DNA from: Nitrosomonadales bacterium
GTDB lineage: Bacteria; Pseudomonadota; Gammaproteobacteria; Burkholderiales; Gallionellaceae
NCBI GenBank assembly: GCA_016716325.1
Contig: JADJWO010000001.1
Span: 2,232,001 to 2,296,000, forward strand
Length of the DNA: 64,000 nt
Direction of reading: 5' to 3'
Below the pieces are notes generated by a model. The model was not told the origin of the DNA and made no database searches. It was given only the letters and a program-made list of their open reading frames with translations. The stretch's first letter is position 1; each line of letters begins with the position of its first letter. Position numbers and translations under genes: made by a program. Below, piece by piece: positions 17,831-31,294 of this stretch.

Positions 17831-18183
17831 CTTACCCTGTTAGCCAATTGTTTCTTGGTCAGCGGTTTCCTGCCCTTGTGGCGCGGTGCTTTCCTGATCT
17901 CCGGCAGATGCGCTTCGGGATTCGGCTGGTAGATGACCAGCACCTTGCCGATATGTTGCACCGGGGCGGCGTTCAGTTTGGTGCAGATTTCCGCCATGAT
18001 CTGTTCGCGTTGCGGGCGTTCGGCCATCACGCGGATCTTGATGAGTTCGTGGGTCTTCAGTGTCTGGGCGATTTCATTCAGCACGGATTCGGTCAATCCG
18101 GCATTGCCGATCATCACCGTCGGATTCAGCGCGTGGGCGCGGCCCTTCAGGGCGAGGCGTTCGGGGACGGTAAGAGATAACAT
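17821..18183 (-). CDS. yhbY: YhbY-family CRM-domain RNA-binding protein
   Basis: The 120-residue protein is a single CRM domain: LTVPERLALKGRAHALNPTVMIGNAGLTESVLNEI with the GNAGLTE loop in place of the GxxG signature, and a C-terminal basic tail. YhbY associates with pre-50S ribosomal particles. The ATG at 18183 gives the family N-terminus MLSLTVPERLALKG; a longer frame would read into a dispersed repeat. It is divergent from rlmE, a common arrangement (yhbY-rlmE-ftsH). Its final residues VSGK appear to be repeat-derived. Confidence 0.92.
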   Translation of the reverse strand: MLSLTVPERLALKGRAHALNPTVMIGNAGLTESVLNEIAQTLKTHELIKIRVMAERPQREQIMAEICTKLNAAPVQHIGKVLVIYQPNPEAHLPEIRKAPRHKGRKPLTKKQLANRVSGK

Positions 18184-18233
18184 AAGAGCCTTCCAGAAAT
18201 GGGAGGCGGATTTTAACCCAGAAACAACAATAA

Positions 18234-18305
18234 CCACGAAGAACACGAAGGGCATGAAGGTCTTTGACAGGATGGGAGGCTTCGTGTTTTTCGTGTGCTT
18301 CGTGG
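18234..18305. repeat. Palindromic CCACGAAAAACACGAA repeat, copy 1
   Basis: CCACGAAGAACACGAAG (18234-18250) faces an inverse copy CTTCGTGTTTTTCGTG ... CTTCGTGG (18280-18305). It occupies the divergent gap between yhbY and rlmE, where promoters of both genes are expected. Further copies lie at 21869-21979 and 62929-63059. Confidence 0.75.
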
Positions 18306-18325
18306 TGAAATGCTTTTAAGGTTTA

Positions 18326-18952
18326 TTGATGAAACCATCCAAGACCAGCAAACAATGGATGCGCGAGCATGTCAGCGACCCTTATGTGCAACTGGCGCAG
18401 AAGGAGGGTTACCGTTCGCGTGCCGCCTACAAGCTGCTTGAGATCGATGCCAGGGATCATTTGCTCAAGCCGGGCATGGTGGTGGTGGACCTCGGGGCGA
18501 CGCCCGGCGGCTGGTCGCAGGTGGCGGCGGCCAGGGTGGGGCATGGCGGGAAGGTGGTCGCACTCGATCTGCTGCCGCTGGATCCGTTGCCGGGTGTAGA
18601 GTTCATCCAGGGCGACTTCCGCGAGGATGCGGTGCTCAGGCAACTGGAAGCATTGCTGCAAGGCAGGCCGGTCGGCCTTGTAATTTCGGACATGGCGCCC
18701 AATATGAGCGGCATAGCATCGGCGGATCAGGCGCGAGCCATGCATCTGGCGGAACTGGCGATGGAATTCGCGCTCGAACACCTGAAACCGGAAGGCAGTT
18801 TCCTGGTCAAGGTGTTCCAGGGCGCGGGGTTCGAAGAGTATCTCGGGGCCATGCGGAAAAGTTTCGCCAAGGTGGCCACGCGCAAGCCCAAGGCGTCGCG
18901 CGATCGCAGCAGCGAAGTGTATCTGCTGGCGACCGGAAAGCTTGAGCAATAG
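18326..18952 (+). CDS. rlmE: 23S rRNA 2'-O-ribose U2552 methyltransferase
   Basis: An SAM-dependent RrmJ/FtsJ methylase of 208 residues. Visible are the basic N-terminus KPSKTSKQWMREHVSDPYVQ, catalytic Lys in YRSRAAYKLLEID (about 38), the SAM site VVVDLGATPGGWSQVA (about 51-66), the catalytic Asp in ISDMAPNMSG (about 117-126), and catalytic Lys/Glu in FLVKVFQG and RSSEVYLLA. It sits directly upstream of ftsH, its usual partner. Confidence 0.97.
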   Translation: MMKPSKTSKQWMREHVSDPYVQLAQKEGYRSRAAYKLLEIDARDHLLKPGMVVVDLGATPGGWSQVAAARVGHGGKVVALDLLPLDPLPGVEFIQGDFREDAVLRQLEALLQGRPVGLVISDMAPNMSGIASADQARAMHLAELAMEFALEHLKPEGSFLVKVFQGAGFEEYLGAMRKSFAKVATRKPKASRDRSSEVYLLATGKLEQ

Positions 18953-19015
18953 GGCGAATCATAGTCTAATGACCAACCTCGGCAACGCGAATGCGCCGTA
19001 TAAGGAGTCGTAATC

Positions 19016-20911
<1,896 letters not shown>

Positions 20912-21041
20912 AAGCCAGGATACAGGAGCCGGGATTCAGGAGACAGGTAATACCTTCAAGCCTGAATCCCGTATCCTGAATCCTGAATCCTGAATCCTGA
21001 ATTCCGTATCCTGAATCCCGTATCCTGAATCCCGTATCCTG
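20912..21041. repeat. GATTCAGGATTC / CCTGAATCC repeat cluster, ftsH-folP gap
   Basis: The whole 130-base gap consists of GGATACAGG/GGATTCAGG units followed by mirrored CCTGAATCC and CCGTATCCTGAAT units in tandem (7- and 14-base periods). It is a longer version of the element inserted in carA. It runs directly up to the folP start codon, so no ordinary ribosome-binding site is visible for folP. Confidence 0.85.
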
Positions 21042-21863
21042 ATGTTTCTCCTCTGTGGCAAATTCCAGTTCGACCTCTCCCGTCCTCTCGTGATGGGCAT
21101 CGTCAACGTCACGCCCGATTCGTTCTCGGACGGCGGGCGGTTTCTTCGGCTCGATGCGGCCATTTCGCATGCGCGCAGGCTCGCCGACGATGGCGCGGAC
21201 ATGCTGGATATCGGCGGCGAATCCACCCGTCCGGGCGCGATTCCGGTGGGCGAACAGGAAGAGCTTGATCGCGTGCTGCCGGTGATCGAAGCGCTGCGCG
21301 ATATGCCGGTCCCGCTTTCCATCGACACCTGCAAGCCCGGCGTGATGCGCGCCGCGTTGGCAGCGGGCGCGAGCATGGTCAACGACGTGAATGCCCTGCA
21401 ATCCGATGGCGCGTTGCAGGCGGTTGCCGCAAGCGATGCGGCGGTATGCCTGATGCATAAACAGGGGACGCCGCAGACCATGCAGCAACAGCCGCAATAT
21501 GCCGATGTCATCGCCGAGGTGCAGGATTTCCTGCGCGGGCGCATCGTTGCGGCCGAGGCTGCCGGGATCGCGCGCGAACGCATCGTCGTCGATCCCGGCT
21601 TTGGTTTTGGCAAGACACTGGCGCATAATCTCGACCTGCTGCGGGGTCTGGAGGCATTCCGTGCGCTGGGTGTTCCGGTACTGGCCGGGCTGTCACGCAA
21701 ATCCATGCTGGGTGCGATCACCGGGCGCGACGTGGACGAGCGCATGGCCGCCGGACTGGCGGCAGCCTTGCTGGCGGTGCAACGCGGTGCAGCCATCGTG
21801 CGCGTGCATGATGTGCGCGAGACGGTGGATGTGCTGAAAGTGTGGCAGGCGATGACTCAATGA
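21042..21863 (+). CDS. folP: Dihydropteroate synthase
   Basis: Condenses hydroxymethyl-dihydropterin pyrophosphate with p-aminobenzoate in folate synthesis; the sulfonamide target. The 273-residue protein has the signature VMGIVNVTPDSFSDGG, then DMLDIGGESTRPGA, PLSIDTCK, MVNDVNAL, VDPGFGFGKTLAHNL, GLSRKS and VRVHDVRET, all in order. The start ATG directly abuts a dispersed repeat with no Shine-Dalgarno sequence, so translation may rely on other features. glmM follows after another repeat. Confidence 0.97.
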   Translation: MFLLCGKFQFDLSRPLVMGIVNVTPDSFSDGGRFLRLDAAISHARRLADDGADMLDIGGESTRPGAIPVGEQEELDRVLPVIEALRDMPVPLSIDTCKPGVMRAALAAGASMVNDVNALQSDGALQAVAASDAAVCLMHKQGTPQTMQQQPQYADVIAEVQDFLRGRIVAAEAAGIARERIVVDPGFGFGKTLAHNLDLLRGLEAFRALGVPVLAGLSRKSMLGAITGRDVDERMAAGLAAALLAVQRGAAIVRVHDVRETVDVLKVWQAMTQ

Positions 21864-21868
21864 AACAT

Positions 21869-21979
21869 CTGTCCACGAAAACCACGAAATAAAACCGTTA
21901 TTCAATAGCAGAAGGATTGCTTGTTTCGAATGGGTATGGTTTTGTTTGTGTTTGTGAGTTTCGTGTTTTTCGTGGACAG
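21869..21979. repeat. Palindromic CTGTCCACGAAAA repeat, copy 2
   Basis: CTGTCCACGAAAACCACGAA at 21869 onward is matched by the inverse TTTCGTGTTTTTCGTGGACA ending at 21979, enclosing about 70 AT-rich bases. It fills most of the folP-glmM gap. The size (111 bp) and terminal inverted repeats resemble a miniature element. Confidence 0.75.
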
Positions 21980-22007
21980 ATGGCTTTTCGATTAGACGAG
22001 GCTTGAG

Positions 22008-23363
22008 ATGAGTAGAAAATATTTCGGAACCGACGGCGTGCGCGGCACGGTGGGTGAACATCCCATCACGCCGCAATTCGTGATGCATCTGGGTTACGCG
22101 GCGGGCAAGGTGCTGGCGAGCGCCGAACATGCCAAGGACGAGCGCCAGGGCGTGCTGATCGGCAAGGACACGCGCATCTCCGGCTACATGCTGGAATCGG
22201 CGCTGGAGGCGGGCTTGATCGCGGCGGGCATCGATGTCTATCTGGCCGGGCCGGTGCCGACCCCGGCAGTCGCATACCTCACCCGCGCGCTGCGCCTGCA
22301 GGCGGGCATCGTGATCTCCGCATCGCACAATCCTTTCGAGGACAACGGCATCAAGTTCTTTTCCGGCAACGGCACCAAGCTCCCCGACGAGGTCGAGCAC
22401 GCCATCGAGGCCGAGCTGGACAAGCCGATGCAGACCAATCCCTCGGACAGTCTGGGCAAGGCCAAGCGCATCGATGACGCGGTCGGCCGCTACATCGAAT
22501 TCTGCAAGAGCACCTTCCCGGCGGATATGAACCTGCGCGGCATGAAGATCGTGGTGGATAGCGCGCATGGCGCGACCTATCACATCGCAAGCCACGTGTT
22601 CCACGAATTGGGCGCGGACGTGGTCGCCATCGGCAACCAGCCGGACGGCAGGAACATCAACGACGGTTACGGCGCGACCAAGCCGCAGAATCTGCAAAAA
22701 GCCGTGGTCGAGCACAAAGCACATCTTGGTATCGCGCTTGACGGCGACGGCGACCGCCTCATCATGGCCGATGCGACCGGCAAGCTGTACGACGGCGACC
22801 AGTTGCTCTACGTCATCGCGAAGCATCGCAAGGCACAAGGCAGGATGCACGGCGGTGTGGCCGGCACGCTGATGACCAATCTTGCGTTCGAACACGCGAT
22901 GCAGGAACTGGGCATCCCGTTCCTGCGCGCCAAGGTAGGCGACCGTTATGTGATGGAGCTGTTGCAGCAGCAGGGATGGCAGCTCGGCGGCGAGAATTCC
23001 GGACACATCATCTGCCTCGACAAACACAGCACCGGCGACGGCATCGTCTCCGCGCTGCAGGTGTTGCATGCGCTGCGCGCCAATAGCCAGAACCTTGCCG
23101 AAGCGGCAGGCGGACTGCACATGTATCCGCAACTGCTCATCAACGTGCGCGTCACGGGCAAGGCGTCCGGGCTGCTGGAATCTCAGCCGGTCCGGGACGC
23201 GGTGGCGGAAGCCGAACGCGCACTGGACGGCAAAGGGCGTGTGCTGTTGCGCCCGTCCGGGACGGAGCCGTTGTTGCGCGTGATGGTGGAAGGCGAGGAC
23301 GGGGTGCTGGTCAAACAGTGTGCCGAGAACATCGCCGGAGTCGTTCGCTCGGCTGCCGCTTAA
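22008..23363 (+). CDS. glmM: Phosphoglucosamine mutase
   Basis: Converts glucosamine-6-phosphate to glucosamine-1-phosphate for UDP-GlcNAc, peptidoglycan and LPS. The 451-residue protein has the N-terminal KYFGTDGVRG, the phosphoserine loop ISASHNPFEDNGIKFF (phosphorylated Ser106 by my count), the Mg-binding DGDGDR, the substrate loop GGENSGH and the phosphate-binding RPSGTEPLLRVM. Length is standard. It converges on gluQ, with a 4-base overlap of the stops. Confidence 0.97.
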   Translation: MSRKYFGTDGVRGTVGEHPITPQFVMHLGYAAGKVLASAEHAKDERQGVLIGKDTRISGYMLESALEAGLIAAGIDVYLAGPVPTPAVAYLTRALRLQAGIVISASHNPFEDNGIKFFSGNGTKLPDEVEHAIEAELDKPMQTNPSDSLGKAKRIDDAVGRYIEFCKSTFPADMNLRGMKIVVDSAHGATYHIASHVFHELGADVVAIGNQPDGRNINDGYGATKPQNLQKAVVEHKAHLGIALDGDGDRLIMADATGKLYDGDQLLYVIAKHRKAQGRMHGGVAGTLMTNLAFEHAMQELGIPFLRAKVGDRYVMELLQQQGWQLGGENSGHIICLDKHSTGDGIVSALQVLHALRANSQNLAEAAGGLHMYPQLLINVRVTGKASGLLESQPVRDAVAEAERALDGKGRVLLRPSGTEPLLRVMVEGEDGVLVKQCAENIAGVVRSAAA

Positions 23364-24419
23364 CCGGGCTGCACCCAAATTTCGCGGCAGCCTGCAAGCC
23401 TGTCCGGCTGCCAGTTTGATATCGCCCACCCCAACACTTCTTCGATGCTTCCATCGCGCAATTCGGCAGGCGGCTGCTGGCGCAGGAAGTCGAGCGCCAC
23501 AATCAGCGTCTCAACGGCATGATCGCCCGTGATGGCGGGCGCAAGTGTTTGCTTGCTGAGTTTTTCGCCTTGCGCGTTCACCGCGACGGGAAGGTGCATG
23601 TAATGCGGTGTGGATAGTCCGAGCAGGCGTTGCAGATGGATCTGGCGCGGCGTGGAAGCGAGCAGGTCGGCGCCGCGCACCACATGGGTGATGTTCTGGA
23701 GCGCATCGTCCACCACGACTGCCAGTTGATACGCGAACAACCCATCGGCACGCTTCACAACGAAGTCGCCGATCTCGTTTTCGAGGTGATGGGTGATGCG
23801 GCCTTGCAGGGCGTCGTCGAACTCAACTGTGCCGTCTTGGCTTATCTTCCCTCCCCCTTGCAGGGGGAGGGGTAGGGAGGGGGTAGATAAGGTCAACCCT
23901 TGCGACTCTACCCCCATCCCAGCCTTCCCCCTGCAAGGGGGAAGGAGCTTGGTGTCCGTGCGTACCCGCCAAGCCAACTTTCGCGCCGACTGGTTCCCCT
24001 CGCCCGCTTGCGGGAGAGGGGACAGGGGAGAGGGATGCCTGATGCCATTGCGGCACGTTCCCGGATAAACAAAACCTTCGATGCCGTGCAGCGCCGAATC
24101 GGCGATCTCCTTGCGCGTACAACAGCAGGGATAGATCGCGCCGCTGTCTTTCAATTGTTGTAGCGCTTCCACGTAAGCTGCCGTGCGCCGGCTCTGGCAG
24201 ATGACGGGTTCGTCGCTATGCAGCCCGAACGCCTCCAGCGTGCGCAGGATGTCGTCCGCCGCACCCGGCACGCAACGCGGCACGTCGAGGTCTTCCATGC
24301 GCACCAGCCAGATGCCGTGATGGTGTTTTGCATCGAGATAACTGCCGACGGCGGCGACGAGCGAGCCGAAGTGGAGGGGGCCGGTGGGGGAGGGGGCGAA
24401 GCGCCCCCGGTAGTCAGAA

Positions 24420-24445
<26 letters not shown>
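23360..24445 (-). CDS. gluQ: Glutamyl-Q tRNA(Asp) synthetase with two repeat insertions
   Basis: Attaches glutamate to the queuosine base of tRNA(Asp); a GluRS-like catalytic core without an anticodon-binding domain. The 361-residue protein has the HIGH-type motif RFAPSPTGPLHFGSL (15-29), zinc-type YPCCCTR and YPGTCR motifs, and KLSKQT as KMSKS. Normal length is about 290-310. Residues 136-150 and 167-199 are proline/glycine-rich peptides (PLPQAGEG, LPLPLQGGG) encoded by palindromic repeats; between and around them the family sequence continues in frame (AWRVRTD, GTVEFDDALQG). The 5' end overlaps the clpA stop by 26 bases. Confidence 0.9.
23849..23947. repeat. Composite CCCCCTTGCAGGGGG palindrome in frame in gluQ
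   Basis: Two hairpin units, CTCCCCCTTGCAGGGGGAGG and CCTTCCCCCTGCAAGGGGG, lie in opposite orientation around a short centre, making one composite palindrome of about 96 bases. It supplies residues 167-199 of GluQ without a stop codon. Confidence 0.85.
23996..24040. repeat. CCCCTCGCCCGCTTGCGGGAGAGG repeat unit in frame in gluQ
   Basis: A GC hairpin (CCCGCTTGCGGG core) flanked by CCCCTC and GAGAGGGGACAGGGGAGAGG. It encodes GluQ residues 136-150. The same unit appears at 36537, 38299, 46331, 46908 and 54526. Confidence 0.85.
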
Positions 24446-26675
<2,230 letters not shown>

Positions 26676-26676
26676 T

Positions 26677-26985
26677 TCAGTTCTCCTCTATGCCGCATCG
26701 TAGCGGATGCCCGCTCTGTTTTGCAAACTCGACCACTTGCGCGACCTTGGTTTCGGCGATGTCCAACGAATAGATGCCGCATACCGCCGAGCCTTCATTA
26801 TGCACTTTGAGCATGGTTTGCAGCGCGCGTTCTCGGTTCATCGCAAAAAAACGCTGCAATACCTCGATCACGAAATCCATGGTGGTGTAATCGTCATTGA
26901 ACAGGATCACCTTGTACATGCGCGGCGGTGCGGGTTTGACGCGTTCCGGCGCGAGAACCGAATGATTTTTTTCCTTGGTAGCCAT
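26677..26985 (-). CDS. clpS: Clp adaptor protein ClpS
   Basis: Binds N-degron substrates and hands them to ClpA. The 102-residue protein has a flexible N-terminal extension and the core YKVILFNDDYTTMDFVIEVL, followed by HNEGSAVCGIYSLDIAETKV, matching the ClpS fold including the N-end-residue pocket (NDD). Standard length and standard position upstream of clpA. Confidence 0.97.
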   Translation of the reverse strand: MATKEKNHSVLAPERVKPAPPRMYKVILFNDDYTTMDFVIEVLQRFFAMNRERALQTMLKVHNEGSAVCGIYSLDIAETKVAQVVEFAKQSGHPLRCGIEEN

Positions 26986-27082
26986 GGTTGTTCGTGCGTA
27001 TTCCGTCAGTGTGTCCAGTCGATATGCTTGACGATTGGCGTGGGTTTTTCAAGCCCGATTGAAAAATAGTTCAAAAAACCCC

Positions 27083-27112
27083 TTGACGGCATCAACTGAA
27101 CGAGAGTAAAAA
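27083..27112 (+). promoter_or_regulatory. Likely sigma-70 promoter of the cold-shock gene
   Basis: TTGACG at 27083-27088 with a TAAAAA-type -10 box near 27107-27112 (18-base spacing). It would give an untranslated leader of more than 100 bases before the csp start, the arrangement known for cold-inducible csp genes. Confidence 0.5.
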
Positions 27113-27183
27113 GCGCGCAGGTGTTTGATTCAAAGTATCTGCAGTACTGGTCTTGCCGTGTGCGGTCTTAGATTCAAACAGTT

Positions 27184-27207
27184 TCGCGGAGGGTTTCTCC
27201 GTTTTTT
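27184..27207 (+). promoter_or_regulatory. Terminator-like hairpin in the csp leader
   Basis: A short stem CGGAG / CTCCG (27187-27191, 27197-27201) is directly followed by six Ts (27202-27207), then the ribosome-binding site TAAGGA and the start codon at 27230. It looks like a weak intrinsic terminator inside the 5' leader; transcription antitermination by cold-shock proteins themselves is one possible mechanism. Function inferred. Confidence 0.5.
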
Positions 27208-27229
27208 CTTAAAGTAAGGAAGTAATCAC

Positions 27230-27433
27230 ATGGCAACTGGTACCGTTAAATGGTTCAACGATGCAAAAGGTTTTGGTTTTATCACTCCGGATGATGGCAG
27301 CGAAGACCTGTTCGCACATTTCTCCGCAATCAACATGAGCGGCTTCAAGTCCCTCAAAGAAGGCCAGAAGGTCTCTTTCGAAGTTGTTCAGGGCCCTAAG
27401 GGCAAACAAGCTTCCAACATTCAGGCTGCCTGA
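27230..27433 (+). CDS. Cold-shock domain protein (CspA family)
   Basis: A 67-residue single OB-fold nucleic-acid chaperone. Both RNA-binding motifs are present: RNP1 KGFGFITP (about 16-23) and RNP2 DLFAHFSAI (about 29-37), after the typical start MATGTVKWFNDA. Such proteins bind single-stranded RNA or DNA and melt structure at low temperature, although some paralogues are constitutive. The long structured leader suggests post-transcriptional control. A strong terminator follows. Confidence 0.96.
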   Translation: MATGTVKWFNDAKGFGFITPDDGSEDLFAHFSAINMSGFKSLKEGQKVSFEVVQGPKGKQASNIQAA

Positions 27434-27451
27434 TCGGCGGTTTTGGTTGTT

Positions 27452-27485
27452 AAAAAGCCCGGCATGGAAATGCCGGGCTTTTTTT
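27452..27485. terminator. Intrinsic terminator after the cold-shock gene
   Basis: AAAAAGCCCGGCAT (27452-27465) pairs with ATGCCGGGCTTTTT (27470 onward) around a GGAA loop, followed by a run of Ts. The A-run/T-run symmetry allows it to serve the convergent minus-strand gene too. Confidence 0.92.
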
Positions 27486-27503
27486 ATGTGCCGTGAAGGG
27501 TGG

Positions 27504-28217
27504 CTACTTGCCCAACAGGCTCTTGATTCCCATTCCGATGCCGATGGCGGCGCCACCCACTGCGCCGATGGCGGCCGACTTCGCCAATGAAATGGCGATC
27601 TGCGTGTTCAGTTCACCGATGATCGCGCTGACCACCTGTGCCGAGGTTGCGCCGCCGCGCTTCTTGCCGATATTGCGCAACTCGATGTCCGGCAGGGTCA
27701 GGTCGATCATGCCGTTGTAGTTGACCTTGGCATTACGGATGACGAGCGAATCGATGATCATCTTTTTGCCGGGTTCCCGGGCCGCCTTCTCATCCTTTTC
27801 CTTCTTCGGCGAACTCCCGAGATAGCGTTCGACATTGCGCTGGATGACGTCGAAATTATTGCCCTTGTCGCCTTTTTCGTAAGTGATGGCGGGGGAGTCG
27901 ATCAGTATCCTGCGGATGACGATCACGTCATCCGCAAGCGTGGCAGGCTCGAGCGCCACCTCGATGAGGTCCGCCTTGAACGCGTGGTCGGTCTTGAACC
28001 CCTTGGGGTTGCCCAGCGACAGGCCGCCAAGTACGCCATGACCGTCGGTCGGGGACAGCTTGACCCGGTTGACGCGCACCTGTGCTGCGGTCATTTCCGA
28101 ACCGAACTTTTCAATGGCCGCTTTCAGCAACGAGTCGAGCGGGTTGTTGAACCAGAGATAGGCCGCCGCCGCTGCGAAGGCGACCACTCCCAGGATTGCG
28201 AGATGGGATTTTTTCAT
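27504..28217 (-). CDS. AsmA-like membrane-anchored protein of unknown function
   Basis: The 237-residue protein begins MKKSHLAILGVVAFAAAAAYLWF, a single N-terminal anchor, with the rest predicted in the periplasm. The body (LKAAIEKFGSEMTAAQVRVNRVKLS, GHGVLGGLSLGNPKGF, VIRRILIDSPAITYE, IDSLVIRNAKVNYNG) resembles the N-terminal module of AsmA/DUF748-type proteins involved in lipid transport to the outer membrane. The C-terminus is glycine/alanine-rich and hydrophobic (SAAIGAVGGAAIGIGMGIKSLL). The ATG at 28217 is chosen for the signal anchor. Function is inferred from weak resemblance only. Confidence 0.75.
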   Translation of the reverse strand: MKKSHLAILGVVAFAAAAAYLWFNNPLDSLLKAAIEKFGSEMTAAQVRVNRVKLSPTDGHGVLGGLSLGNPKGFKTDHAFKADLIEVALEPATLADDVIVIRRILIDSPAITYEKGDKGNNFDVIQRNVERYLGSSPKKEKDEKAAREPGKKMIIDSLVIRNAKVNYNGMIDLTLPDIELRNIGKKRGGATSAQVVSAIIGELNTQIAISLAKSAAIGAVGGAAIGIGMGIKSLLGK

Positions 28218-28269
28218 TGCGTACTCCTGTCGTTGATGCATGTGTTCAAGACAACAATCCTGTTCTGGG

Positions 28270-30492
<2,223 letters not shown>

Positions 30493-30521
30493 GATGGTGT
30501 CCGGAGTAATGAAAGGTTGAG

Positions 30522-31058
30522 ATGAGTCGCATCCTGCTGTTCAACAAACCCTATGGCGTGATCTGCCAGTTCAGCAAGGACGGCGCACATCCGACGCTGG
30601 CGGATTATATCGCCGTTCCCGAGGTTTATCCCGCAGGACGGCTGGATACCGACAGCGAAGGCCTGTTGTTGCTGACCGACGACGGCAAGTTGCAGCACCG
30701 CATCACCGATCCCAAACATAAATTGCCCAAGACCTACTGGGTGCAGGTGGAAGGCATCCCCGACGAAGGCGCGCTGGAAAAACTGCGGCGCGGCGTGCAA
30801 CTCAATGACGGTCTGACCCTGCCTGCCGAAGCCGGGCTGATGGATGAGCCCGAAAACCTGTGGCCGCGCGACCCGCCGGTGCGGTTCCGCAAGGCCATCC
30901 CCACCAGTTGGATATCGCTCACCCTCCGCGAAGGACGCAACCGCCAGGTGCGGCGCATGACGGCGGCGGTGGGTTGCCCGACCCTGCGCCTGATCCGCTA
31001 TCGCATCGGCGACTGGACGCTGGACGGGATCGGGCAGGGAGAGTGGCGGCAGATATGA
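30522..31058 (+). CDS. rluE: 23S rRNA pseudouridine(2457) synthase
   Basis: The 178-residue protein belongs to the RsuA/RluB/E/F family. It starts with the fold's ILLFNKPYGVICQFS, has the catalytic motif GRLDTDSEGLLLLT (Asp at about residue 43) and GRNRQVRRMTAAVG near 147. It lacks an N-terminal S4 domain, which is characteristic of RluE rather than RluB or RsuA. Divergently placed from icd with a 29-base gap. The U2457 specificity is inferred from the architecture. Confidence 0.9.
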   Translation: MSRILLFNKPYGVICQFSKDGAHPTLADYIAVPEVYPAGRLDTDSEGLLLLTDDGKLQHRITDPKHKLPKTYWVQVEGIPDEGALEKLRRGVQLNDGLTLPAEAGLMDEPENLWPRDPPVRFRKAIPTSWISLTLREGRNRQVRRMTAAVGCPTLRLIRYRIGDWTLDGIGQGEWRQI

Positions 31059-31294
31059 TCTACGGCTGCACCAGACCTGGAATGACAGCCAAGTGGATGG
31101 ACGATTCTTGTGCGGATGGTCGGGTTAGTGCCATTTGCGGTCATACGACGAGCAGAATGCCGAACGAGTACAATCGGCCAAAACAAGCTATTCGCGATTT
31201 CGTATTTATTCCCACCAATCCAGTAAGTTTTTTTGTTTGACTTGAAAGAGTAGAGTTCTACTGCTGACAATAAAAAAAGTTTTCTATAAAGGCT

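Noticed and set aside
20940..21040. Tandem 7-14 base repeats resembling a CRISPR array
   Set aside because: Repeat units are too short, there are no unique spacers of 30-40 bases, and no cas genes are nearby. They belong to the palindromic repeat family.
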